Below, in pieces: positions 27,218-35,691 of a stretch of 64,000 nt of DNA. The stretch comes from Ochrobactrum vermis (GTDB lineage: Bacteria > Pseudomonadota > Alphaproteobacteria > Rhizobiales > Rhizobiaceae), in NCBI RefSeq assembly GCF_002975205.1, contig NZ_PCOC01000002.1:2173501-2237500 (forward strand), in the 5' to 3' direction. The translations under genes were made by a program, and so were the position numbers. Positions within the stretch are counted from its first letter, which is position 1; each line of letters begins with the position of its first letter. The notes beneath the pieces were generated by a model. That model had not been told where the DNA came from. It did not search any database and saw nothing but the letters and a program-made list of their open reading frames with translations.

Positions 27218-29932
27218 TTACGATAGCAACTCCTTGAGCGGCCCATCCTCTCGGATCAGCGCCTCATATGTGCCGTCCTGAACCACCCGTCCCTGATCGA
27301 ACACGATAACGCGGTCGAATTCGCTTGCGAAAGAAAAATTGCTCAAGGCCCATATTATTGCGGGTTTATGACCTTCTTTATGCAGGGTGTGCATAATATT
27401 CCCCGCGATCATGATCTGGATACGCTGATCTAGTGATGGCAGCGGTCGGTTGAACACCACGTAATCGGCATGCTTGAGCAAAGCACGTGCCATATTGATT
27501 TTCTGACGCTGTGCGCTGGTTAGTCTCTTGCCGCCCGAACCGACATCAAAATCAAGACCGATGATCATGATCGTGCGCTGCTGGTCCGTATCCTCGAATA
27601 ATTTGATAAGGGTCGATCGGATTTTCTCCGATGCATTCATCTGTCCATAGCTTATCTTGCCAAATAGAAGATTGTCGAGAAGCGTGGCGTGCTTGATAAA
27701 GCGGTCCGGTTCGTAAGGCTCAATCACGGCGCGCAGATCCTTCGGCGTATCTCGCAGAAAACGTGTTCTGGCCTTGACAATCTTGGCCTTCAACTGGTTG
27801 GTCAGAAGACCGAAACGATGTCGTGGCTCAATATAGGCGAAGCTAAGACGTACGATGTTGACGCGATCTTCGTCTGTGACCTCCTCAACGCTGAGGCCCT
27901 TCACGCGTTGCAAAAGCGTCTCGTAAGCAGGAATGTCTTCCGGCCGCATGAAGGTCAGTTGCTGAAAGAAGGGGTGGTCCGCGGGCAGATCGCGGAAAAG
28001 CTCGATAGCGTTTTCGGCGATTTCGAGGCTCATGGTGTAAAGGTCTACGAGAAGGTCGTTCTCGGCAATTACCTCGCGGAAAAAGGGATGCGCAGCCAGT
28101 TGTCGGATGGTCATAGAAGAGCGATCCAGCACGCCGAACAGCAGATTTTCGCCCACCGTCGCCTGCGCGTTATAGACATCCGGCTCAAAGGGGATGACTA
28201 GTGCCGCCATATCGCCGCCGTCAAGCCGCTCGCGCAGCGCCTGCCTGAGTTCAACGATACGCGCGATGAATTCAGGATGAGCGATCGTATCGACCTTTGA
28301 TAGAAGCGCTATATCGAAAATGTCCTGGGTCACCATTACTGCATCGAGAACGGGGCGCACGATGGCGTAAAGCTCAACCGGCCCTGCGATGCCCACCGAT
28401 GCGTAATCGACCCAATCGCTATTAAGATCGAAATCGGGATTTCGTGCGCGGCACGCCTCCGTGATTTGCCAGCGCCGTTTTACCGCGTCATCGCCCTCAT
28501 AGGCGACCTCGGTCAGCGGTGCATGCTTCAAGCCGTAGAGCAGATTGTCACGTAGGGAACCGCGGAAAAAATAACCGTCACCCGATGCATAGGCAATGCG
28601 CCGCCCGGTGATAGATTCAGGCAGCTCGAGCAGATCATGACTGTCGATGGAAACTCGTCCGGACGAGGGCCAGACAAGCCGGCCGAGCAGCTCGGCAAAC
28701 ACGTCGCTGCCACTGCCCGCAGGTCCGATCAACGCCACGGTCTCGGTTGGTTTTAGCTCGATGCTGACATGTTCCAGAAGCGACGCGCCGCTGTCGTCCT
28801 GCACCGTGACATTGGTGATGACGAGCGGCTGATCGAGCGGGGAAACTGTATCGTAATGGACGGATTGTACCTTCGGGTCGATGAGATTATCGACGCTGAA
28901 CTGCTCGACCACCTGCGCATATTTGACCTGAACGTCTTGCCGGCTCTGGTCCCAGTCGATCAGTTCCTTGAGCGGACCAGGCAGATCCTTATAGGCGTTG
29001 ATGACGGCGACGAGCTGGCCAATATCGAGTCGGCCCTGGAGCGCGAGAATGCCGCCGATCATGTAGAACAGGAACGGCGTGACCTGTGCCAGGAAATTAT
29101 TGATAAACTTGACCAGAAACTTCCACTGGTAGAGATCATAGCGGATGGCGAAGATCTGACCGAGACGGTTGGCGATATCGGCACGCTCGAAATTCGACGT
29201 GTCGTTGCTGTGGATAGCACTGATACCCTCAACGATCTCACCGACGCGCCCCGAAAGCTCACGCGCGGTCAGTTGGCGCTGGCGCCCCAATTCCAGAAGT
29301 CGCTTACGCATCCGGGGAATGATAATGCCCTGCGCGGCAACAATGACTGCAGCGATCATGCCAAGCCAGAAATTTTGCATTAGGATGAAGATGAGCGCGG
29401 TTGCCGCCTGCCCCCCGAGGAGCGCCGGCTGCACAAAGGCGTCGCCGGTGAAGCCTCCGAGCGGCTCTACTTCATCCTTGATCATGGTGGCAATTTCGGC
29501 CGAGCGCACACGTTTAAAATGGAATGGCGGGAAACGCAGTACCCGATCTACCAGTTCGAAGCGGATGCGCCGCAGCATTCGCTCGCCGAGCCGGCCCTTA
29601 TAGGTATTGATATAGAGCTTGAAGAGCCCGTTGATCACGACCAGCAGCAGGAACACCATGCTGAGGCCGATGAGCATTTGGACGCGGTTAAGCTGTAGAC
29701 CACCGAAGAAGACTACCTCGCCTAAAATCGGGAAATCATAGGTGATGCGCATAAATGTCTGCGTGGCACCTGGTTTCTCAAAGCCTATGCCCTGAATGGG
29801 ACCGTTGATGATCTGCTTGGGCAGGTCGAACGACAGGAAATATGGAATCATCGAGACGGCGACGACAAAAAGAATCCAGGCTTGCTGGGCGCGTGTCGTG
29901 GACCAGATATAGCGGGCTAGGTTCTTTTCCAT
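27218..29932 (-). CDS. ABC-exporter-like protein with degenerate ATPase motifs and a large insertion
   Basis: 904 residues. Residues 1 to about 330 are an exporter-type transmembrane domain (six helices, coupling regions such as LGERMLRRIRFELVDRVL). The nucleotide-binding domain starts near 365, but every catalytic motif is altered. Walker A is GPAGSGSD (403-410, no Lys), the signature region is LTSAQRQ (804-810), the Walker B strand is YVVFNRP (no Asp or Glu), and no H-loop His is seen near 862-866. About 270 extra residues lie between the Q-loop region and the signature. They contain two more copies of a motif (SLRDNLLYG 459, TVGENLLFG 592, TLLDNLLFG 750). It likely does not hydrolyse ATP normally. 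Confidence 0.8.
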   Translation of the reverse strand: MEKNLARYIWSTTRAQQAWILFVVAVSMIPYFLSFDLPKQIINGPIQGIGFEKPGATQTFMRITYDFPILGEVVFFGGLQLNRVQMLIGLSMVFLLLVVINGLFKLYINTYKGRLGERMLRRIRFELVDRVLRFPPFHFKRVRSAEIATMIKDEVEPLGGFTGDAFVQPALLGGQAATALIFILMQNFWLGMIAAVIVAAQGIIIPRMRKRLLELGRQRQLTARELSGRVGEIVEGISAIHSNDTSNFERADIANRLGQIFAIRYDLYQWKFLVKFINNFLAQVTPFLFYMIGGILALQGRLDIGQLVAVINAYKDLPGPLKELIDWDQSRQDVQVKYAQVVEQFSVDNLIDPKVQSVHYDTVSPLDQPLVITNVTVQDDSGASLLEHVSIELKPTETVALIGPAGSGSDVFAELLGRLVWPSSGRVSIDSHDLLELPESITGRRIAYASGDGYFFRGSLRDNLLYGLKHAPLTEVAYEGDDAVKRRWQITEACRARNPDFDLNSDWVDYASVGIAGPVELYAIVRPVLDAVMVTQDIFDIALLSKVDTIAHPEFIARIVELRQALRERLDGGDMAALVIPFEPDVYNAQATVGENLLFGVLDRSSMTIRQLAAHPFFREVIAENDLLVDLYTMSLEIAENAIELFRDLPADHPFFQQLTFMRPEDIPAYETLLQRVKGLSVEEVTDEDRVNIVRLSFAYIEPRHRFGLLTNQLKAKIVKARTRFLRDTPKDLRAVIEPYEPDRFIKHATLLDNLLFGKISYGQMNASEKIRSTLIKLFEDTDQQRTIMIIGLDFDVGSGGKRLTSAQRQKINMARALLKHADYVVFNRPLPSLDQRIQIMIAGNIMHTLHKEGHKPAIIWALSNFSFASEFDRVIVFDQGRVVQDGTYEALIREDGPLKELLS

Positions 29933-30152
29933 GAGTTCCGTTTGAGATCAAGGGCCCGCCGGGCTGTGCTGTTATGGTGGCAACGCAGTCAATCGCTCTA
30001 TCTATACCTATGCATTTCGCGAAACATCCTCCGCTTGTGCCAGTATATTTCTAGTGCGGTTGCAGCAAAATGGAAGTATCTGCTGTCACATAAAGGCGGC
30101 ATAATAAGGTTTAACGCAGCTTCACGTTGCGGGGTGCCCAGCGCCAATGTAG

Positions 30153-30632
30153 CTAACTGCGGCGATATAGAAAATAGCGCTTCGCCGGGACATTCTGCGG
30201 TATCGGCATTGACGTCAATTCCGGGTGTTCGAGCGGCAGACCGCTAGCGGCCATACCCCCCTGTTTCAACAAGCGGGCCACGGCATCGGGCAGCCAAGTC
30301 AGCGTCATTGCGTCCAGATCGTCATGACCGGTACCGATATCGGCATGCACAAGCGCTGCCTCAATACCATAAAAATCCCTGATCGTGTCCTTGATTTCAC
30401 CCACCACCAGATTGTCTCTGTCAGGCGTCGAGCTTTCGAAGGAACGCGTCACGCGATCGAATGCGATGATACGGCGATCGGGAAACAGCTCCCTGATATG
30501 ATCGTATGTGCGACCATTGCCGAGACCGAACTCCAAGATCATGCCCGGGATTGCGCGTACATCGTCGGTAATGCTGTTCAGGATATCACGCTGGGCACAG
30601 AGACGGCGAATGAAACTGTCGAGACGACTCAT
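30153..30632 (-). CDS. Class I SAM-dependent methyltransferase (Methyltransf_17-like)
   Basis: 159 residues, a small Rossmann methyltransferase with SAM motif I ILEFGLGNGRTYDHIRELFP, acidic motif II IIAFDRV and a motif-IV-like ALVHADIGTGHDD. The short length and G-L-G-N-G-R-T-Y-D motif match the family annotated as Methyltransf_17, of unknown substrate. Same strand as the ABC-like gene 220 bp downstream and divergent from the FkbM-type methyltransferase gene. Probably modifies a glycan or lipid of this cluster, but that rests on position only. Confidence 0.78.
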   Translation of the reverse strand: MSRLDSFIRRLCAQRDILNSITDDVRAIPGMILEFGLGNGRTYDHIRELFPDRRIIAFDRVTRSFESSTPDRDNLVVGEIKDTIRDFYGIEAALVHADIGTGHDDLDAMTLTWLPDAVARLLKQGGMAASGLPLEHPELTSMPIPQNVPAKRYFLYRRS

Positions 30633-30779
30633 GATTTGTTCTTCAATCTGAATAGTGCCCGAAAAATCTCGCTCACATAACGACGAACTTAAAGTTAACT
30701 ATAACTGACATGACATGTTTTAAAAATCCACTATAATAGCAACTTGCATACAATCTGGCCTCTGGCACAGGATGAATTC

Positions 30780-31625
30780 TTGAAGCGTTACTTTCGTAAA
30801 CTCCGCGACAAGCTCGCAACCCAATTTTTCGACACCAGATACGGTCGCGAATTGTTGATCCATGGTATCGGCCCCCGCGCCTTGTCGGTGACCGTCGATT
30901 GCGGCGACCATGTCATGACGTTCTCCCCTTCCGACTATATCGGCAGGAAGGTTTTCCGCAAGGGACATTTTGAGCGCGATCATGTCACAAGATTGCTGAC
31001 CATCATGCAAGATCGTGGGTTGCCGACGGATGGGAAGATACTGCTGGAAATTGGCGGTAATATCGGCACCCAGACCGTCTATTTTGCGTTCAGCAAGGCC
31101 TTCGCGCGTATCATCAGCGTCGAGCCGGATCCGCGCAATTTCAAGCTCCTGCAATTAAACATCGCCCAGAATGACCTGGACGGAAGCGTCACGCCGGTCC
31201 GTTGCGCGGCAGGAGACAGCGAGGGCGAAATAGAATTCTTCCAGCACCTTAACAATCATGGCAAGAGCAGCATGGTGCGCCGCAGCCCAAACGACATTTC
31301 CATTTCCGTGCCAGTCAAACCGGTTTCGCGCATTCTGCAGGAATACGGTGTTTTCGCCAACGAAGTCGGCCTGGTCTGGATGGACATCGAGGGATACGAG
31401 CCGGTGGCGATCGGTACTATGCAAGACCTGATGTCCCGCCGCGCGCCGATCTACACCGAGTTCACATCCGAATTCTACGGCCCCGATAGAACCCGAAAAT
31501 TTGTCAAGACACTTTCGTCGTTCTACGAAAATTGTCTGATCTTCATTGGAGAAGAGATTTCCGAGATCAAGGTTCGAGAGATCCCGCTGAACAAGAAACA
31601 GTTCGACGTGCTGCTTTTGCCCTGA
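30780..31625 (+). CDS. FkbM-family methyltransferase
   Basis: About 281 residues from TTG 30780, preceded by CAGGA; another TTG at 30744 is possible, and there is no in-frame ATG at the start. Core FkbM features: ILLEIGGNIGTQTVYFAFS (SAM motif I), ISVEPDPRNFKLLQLNI, VRCAAGDSEGEIEF and VWMDIEGYEPVAIG. FkbM enzymes O-methylate sugars or polyketides and are common in polysaccharide clusters. It is convergent with the UDP-sugar dehydrogenase gene. Confidence 0.85.
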   Translation: MKRYFRKLRDKLATQFFDTRYGRELLIHGIGPRALSVTVDCGDHVMTFSPSDYIGRKVFRKGHFERDHVTRLLTIMQDRGLPTDGKILLEIGGNIGTQTVYFAFSKAFARIISVEPDPRNFKLLQLNIAQNDLDGSVTPVRCAAGDSEGEIEFFQHLNNHGKSSMVRRSPNDISISVPVKPVSRILQEYGVFANEVGLVWMDIEGYEPVAIGTMQDLMSRRAPIYTEFTSEFYGPDRTRKFVKTLSSFYENCLIFIGEEISEIKVREIPLNKKQFDVLLLP

Positions 31626-31692
31626 AAGTTCCGATAGCATATTCGCGGTCCCGCACGATGACCACGGTCACATTCCTCAAAAATGAACCGCG

Positions 31693-33042
31693 CTATGCTT
31701 TGACGATATTGTCACCGCTGATGCCACGGCGTCCGAACACATTTCGGGTATCGACAATCAATGGCGCCCAGTTGACCAGCGCCTGATAATCGATCTGATC
31801 GTGATCGGTGGCGACGAGCACAGCGTCGAACTTCTTTATTGCCTCTTCTGTCAGTTCGACCGAGCTGCGGCCACGAAGTTCGATATATTCACGTGTAGCC
31901 GGAATCGTCGCGACGAACGGATCGTGATAACCGGTCGATCCGCCGCGAGCCTCGATAAGCTCGATAAGCTTCAGTGATGGGCTTTCGCGGATATCAGGAA
32001 CATTTTTCTTGTAGGCAAGTCCCATGATCAGAATGCGCGAGCGGCTGACAGCCTTACCATGGCGGCGGTCGAGCGCTTCAGCCAGCCGGTCGACGACGTG
32101 GCGCGGCATGGCCGAATTGATCTCGCCGGCAAGTTCGATGAAGCGTGTCGGCAGGTCGTATTCGCGCGACTTCCAGGTCAAATAAAACGGATCGATAGGA
32201 ATGCAGTGACCGCCAAGTCCGGGCCCCGGATAGAACGGCATGTAGCCAAACGGTTTCGTCTTGGCAGCTTCGATCACTTCCCAAATATCAATTCCCATAG
32301 CTTCGTAGACGACCTTCAGTTCGTTGACGAGAGCTATATTGACCGCTCTGAAGATGTTTTCCGTCAGCTTTACCGCCTCGGCGGTTGCGTTGGACGAGAC
32401 CGGAACGACAGTTTTGACGGCGGCGCCGTAGAATGCAGTCATGAGCTGGGAGGCCACCGATCCGTCACCAGCCACAATCTTCGGGATGTTCGAAGTTTCG
32501 AAATCGCGGTTGCCGGGGTCTTCGCGTTCAGGCGAAAAACCAAGGAAGAAATCCCTGGTTGAGCGAAGCCCGGTCTTCTCCAGGATCGGTCGCACCACAC
32601 TATCCGTGGTGCCAGGATAGGTGGTGGATTCCAGCACGATCAGTTGACCGGATTTCAAGGTTCTGGCAATCGCATCAGACGTTTTGACGACGAAAGATAG
32701 GTCAGGATCCCGCTGTTTAGTCAACGGCGTTGGAACGCAGATGATGATGATATCGCAATCGCCAAGGCTGGAAAAATCAGTCCTAGCGCGGAAACGACCT
32801 TCGCCAACATGGCGGCGCAGCAGCGTATCGGAAACTGACTCTATATAGGATTTTCCATCGTCAATCATGACGATCTTGCCAGGATCAATATCGAAGCCAA
32901 TAACACTAAAACCGCTATTAGCGATGGTCATAGCCAAAGGCAAGCCGACATAGCCAAGGCCGATGACACCCACTTGCGCCGAGCGATTAGCGATTGCGGT
33001 AAACAGGTTTCCATTAAGCGGGGCAGAGTCGGTCACGATCAT
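31693..33042 (-). CDS. Nucleotide-sugar 6-dehydrogenase (UDP-GlcNAc/ManNAc dehydrogenase type)
   Basis: 449 residues from ATG 33042, chosen for GGAGAG upstream over a longer frame. NAD-binding IGLGYVGLPLAMTIANSGF, the central KLTENIFRAVNIALVNEL helix, and the catalytic Cys in GPGLGGHCIPIDPFYLTWKS. The HCIPIDPFYL form is that of WbpA/TviB/WecC enzymes, which oxidise C6 of UDP-N-acetylhexosamines to uronic acids, rather than plain UDP-glucose dehydrogenase. It would supply an aminouronic acid for the glycan made by this cluster. It is divergent from the nucleotide cyclase gene across 173 bp. Confidence 0.9.
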   Translation of the reverse strand: MIVTDSAPLNGNLFTAIANRSAQVGVIGLGYVGLPLAMTIANSGFSVIGFDIDPGKIVMIDDGKSYIESVSDTLLRRHVGEGRFRARTDFSSLGDCDIIIICVPTPLTKQRDPDLSFVVKTSDAIARTLKSGQLIVLESTTYPGTTDSVVRPILEKTGLRSTRDFFLGFSPEREDPGNRDFETSNIPKIVAGDGSVASQLMTAFYGAAVKTVVPVSSNATAEAVKLTENIFRAVNIALVNELKVVYEAMGIDIWEVIEAAKTKPFGYMPFYPGPGLGGHCIPIDPFYLTWKSREYDLPTRFIELAGEINSAMPRHVVDRLAEALDRRHGKAVSRSRILIMGLAYKKNVPDIRESPSLKLIELIEARGGSTGYHDPFVATIPATREYIELRGRSSVELTEEAIKKFDAVLVATDHDQIDYQALVNWAPLIVDTRNVFGRRGISGDNIVKA

Positions 33043-33215
33043 GGCTCTCCGGCAATTGACTTCCTTCAGTGGCGGATTTGCGGGCTCGATGTCAAGTATG
33101 CCGCTTGGAGGCAACTCCACGTTCTGGCTTTACCGGGAATACACGTTATATTAGTCGGCATGGTTTGCCGAGAACATGTAATGAAGCGGCAGATAGGTGG
33201 AGAGAACAACAAGCG

Positions 33216-34565
33216 ATGGACATTCACCGGATTACTTTATCCGAAACATTGCTCAGTCCAGTTTTATACTGGCTACAACAGTCCGCGCTTAACGGCGCAA
33301 GCCTGGAAACCCTAGCCGAAGGGTTCTGCGAAAGGCTGGCTGCGGCCGGTGTGCCGCTGATGCGCGTCCATCTGAGTTTTTCAATGTTGCACCCGCTCTA
33401 CGACGCGCTAGGTTTTACCTGGATACGTGGCAAAGGCATGGAAATCGAAGGATTTCGTGCTTCGGCTAGCGAGAAGGATACAGAGCGATATCTCAATAGC
33501 CCCTACTTCTATCTTCTCAGCAACAACCTGCGGCATCTGCGTCGTCAGATCGACCCGTCTGTACCGTCGGAATTCGCGGTTTTCGATGATCTGAAGGAAA
33601 TCGGCGCTACTGACTATCTTGCCTTCGTACACTCCTTCGGCGAGGGCAACAGCCAGGGCATGGTTGGTTCTTGGACGACAGATATCCCGGGTGGCTTCGG
33701 CGAAGATGTGGTTGAGACATTGCTGGAAATCCAAAACAGCCTTGCAGTTGCAACGAAGATGGCAGTGCTGGGTAAGCTCGCGGACAACATGGTTACCACT
33801 TATCTCGGTAGTAATGCCGGCAAACGCGTGTTGTCTGGCCAAATCCGCCGCGGAGATGGGGAGACCATTCGCGCAGTACTCGTTATGGGCGATATGCGAC
33901 AATCGACCAACCTCGCCGACAAGGCAGGCAGGCAGGTCTATATCGATACCCTTAACGAATTTTTCGACGCAATCGCAGCACCGTTCAACAAGAATGGTGG
34001 CGAAATTCTGAGTTTTATTGGAGACGGGTTTCTTGCGGTCTACCCCTGCGGACGTCACCGGGAGCCGTCCCAGATCGCCGCTCGCGCGGCAATGGCCGCA
34101 ACGCGGCAGGCCGCTGCCGCCATGCTCGACATGAACAACGAGCGAAAGAAGAAGGGGCTCGATGAGATCCGCTACGGGATGGGTCTACATGTCGGTAATG
34201 TAATGTTCGGCAATGTTGGACTTAAGGACCGACTGACGTTCTCCACCTTCGGCAGCGCAGTTAATGAAGTGTCGCGGTTGCAGGGACTGACTAGGCTCTA
34301 TCCCGATCACCCAATCATCGCCAGCAAGGCGTTTACCACTTATTGCGACGGTGACTGGATGGTGCTGGGTGAGAAGAAACTACGCGGTGTCCAGGACAAG
34401 GTGACGATACTGGCGCCCGGCGAAAAGAACATGAAGATGAACAGCTTCGAGACGACCGGCAAAATCAAACCGGATGCGGGCTCAGAGGCCGAGCAGGTGA
34501 TGCTGCTTTTCCGCAATTCCCGCGAACAAAAAAAGCCCCCGAAACTTGAGGGGAACCTCGTGTAA
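33216..34565 (+). CDS. Class III adenylate/guanylate cyclase
   Basis: 449 residues from ATG 33216 (GGTGGAGAG upstream). The N-terminal half is a sensor-like region without transmembrane helices (LAEGFCERLAAAGVPLMRVH) of the type common in rhizobial cyclases. The C-terminal catalytic domain has both metal Asp regions (VLVMGDMRQSTNLAD; ILSFIGDGFLAVYP) and the conserved GLHVGNVMFGNVGLKDRLTF and TFGSAVNEVSRLQ. It should make cAMP, or possibly cGMP. Its stop overlaps the ATG of the polysaccharide lyase gene (TAATG), an unusual coupling of a signalling enzyme to a glycan hydrolase. The cNMP-binding protein at 26.7-27.2 kb is a candidate receiver. Confidence 0.9.
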   Translation: MDIHRITLSETLLSPVLYWLQQSALNGASLETLAEGFCERLAAAGVPLMRVHLSFSMLHPLYDALGFTWIRGKGMEIEGFRASASEKDTERYLNSPYFYLLSNNLRHLRRQIDPSVPSEFAVFDDLKEIGATDYLAFVHSFGEGNSQGMVGSWTTDIPGGFGEDVVETLLEIQNSLAVATKMAVLGKLADNMVTTYLGSNAGKRVLSGQIRRGDGETIRAVLVMGDMRQSTNLADKAGRQVYIDTLNEFFDAIAAPFNKNGGEILSFIGDGFLAVYPCGRHREPSQIAARAAMAATRQAAAAMLDMNNERKKKGLDEIRYGMGLHVGNVMFGNVGLKDRLTFSTFGSAVNEVSRLQGLTRLYPDHPIIASKAFTTYCDGDWMVLGEKKLRGVQDKVTILAPGEKNMKMNSFETTGKIKPDAGSEAEQVMLLFRNSREQKKPPKLEGNLV

Positions 34566-35530
34566 TGATGAAGACATGTGCTGTAGCATTAATTATATTC
34601 GCATCCTTTGTCAGAGTCCAAGCGATTGCCGATCCATTGAGCCAACCCCTTTTCGACACTTTCGACGGAGATGATTTCTCGTCCACAGGCGGGCTTTATT
34701 ATCGCGACAATCGTGAACAAAAAGCCGGATCCGTCGAGTTCCAGAGTGCAGTCACCCGCACCGGAGCTCGCGCCCTGAAACTGAGCGTGCGGGCCGGTTG
34801 CGAGGCAGCAACAGACAATTGCAGCGAACGGGCGGAAATTTGGGAAAAAACCGAACTCCGCGTCCCCTATGACAAAGCTGTCTGGTATGGTTTTGCCGTC
34901 AAGTTTGCTGACCCTATCCCCCAGGACGACCATCGTTACGTGATCGCCCAATGGAAGCGTGAAATTGGCCCTGAAGCGAAAGGCGACTTTAGCCCGTTTC
35001 TGGCGGTACGGCTCAATAAGGGCAAGCTCTTCGTCACAGTAGAAACAAATTATCACCCCCCCATCTCCACGGGGATCAAGGGCACGGCCGCGATATGCGA
35101 CAAAGGCTCGACGCCGGTTTGGTTGCGTCCGGAAACCAACCAGATGCGAGCGGTCGTTGCGACCGACGACAACTGGATTACCGAAGATGGCGATCTCTTC
35201 ACAGCATGCACGGACAAAATCACCGTCACGCCACGTGGCAACAGCCTTCCCTCTCCCGACTCCGGATGGATCGACTTTGCGATCATGACGAAACCCGGAC
35301 CGGACGGAACCGGCCGTATCGAGATTTTTGCCAACGACCTCTGGATCTCGACAATCAAGGGCTATATCGGCCACAACGATCCCGGATTGGGCAAGAACCA
35401 GTATTTCAAATTTGGGCCATATCGTGCGGCTGGAACTGGTGAATGGTCGCTGTACTATGATGACTTCCGCAGGTCGGCCAAATGCAAAGACGTCCTTCGC
35501 AACAGCAACGCATGTAGCCTTATCAAGTAG
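34565..35530 (+). CDS. Secreted polysaccharide lyase (heparin lyase I-like fold)
   Basis: 321 residues with a Sec signal peptide (CAVALIIFASFVRVQAIADP) and a jelly-roll domain: GARALKLSVRAG, ERAEIWEKTELRVPYDKAVW, YVIAQWKREIG, GWIDFAIMTK and the C-terminal QYFKFGPYRA then WSLYYDDFRR. These are hallmarks of the bacterial Polysacc_lyase/heparin-lyase-I group (PL7/PL20-like fold), which cleave uronic-acid-containing polymers. Several cysteines could form periplasmic disulfides. ATG 34565 overlaps the cyclase stop; a second ATG follows at once. It may trim the cluster's own polymer during export. Confidence 0.82.
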   Translation: MMKTCAVALIIFASFVRVQAIADPLSQPLFDTFDGDDFSSTGGLYYRDNREQKAGSVEFQSAVTRTGARALKLSVRAGCEAATDNCSERAEIWEKTELRVPYDKAVWYGFAVKFADPIPQDDHRYVIAQWKREIGPEAKGDFSPFLAVRLNKGKLFVTVETNYHPPISTGIKGTAAICDKGSTPVWLRPETNQMRAVVATDDNWITEDGDLFTACTDKITVTPRGNSLPSPDSGWIDFAIMTKPGPDGTGRIEIFANDLWISTIKGYIGHNDPGLGKNQYFKFGPYRAAGTGEWSLYYDDFRRSAKCKDVLRNSNACSLIK

Positions 35531-35691
35531 CCTCCACCCGACAGGAAGCATTTTCTACCGCGTATCTTTCCGTCACGGTTTGGCAACTACTGAACGAGCT
35601 GAACCTAGTCATGGACTCATTGGCATTCGTGCGCTAGCGTTTATTTTGGGGTACCCGCACTGGAAACACGCAACCGTGAAGGCCCGCAAGT

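Noticed and set aside
31636..31699. Imperfect inverted repeat (AGCATATTCGCGGT / ACCGCGCTATGCT) between the convergent FkbM and dehydrogenase genes
   Set aside because: The arms are about 37 bp apart and mismatched; too weak to call a terminator without folding or transcript data.
34589..35551. 320-codon open frame on the minus strand opposite the polysaccharide lyase gene
   Set aside because: It is the antisense shadow of a gene with a signal peptide and clear family motifs; its translation has no recognisable domain.
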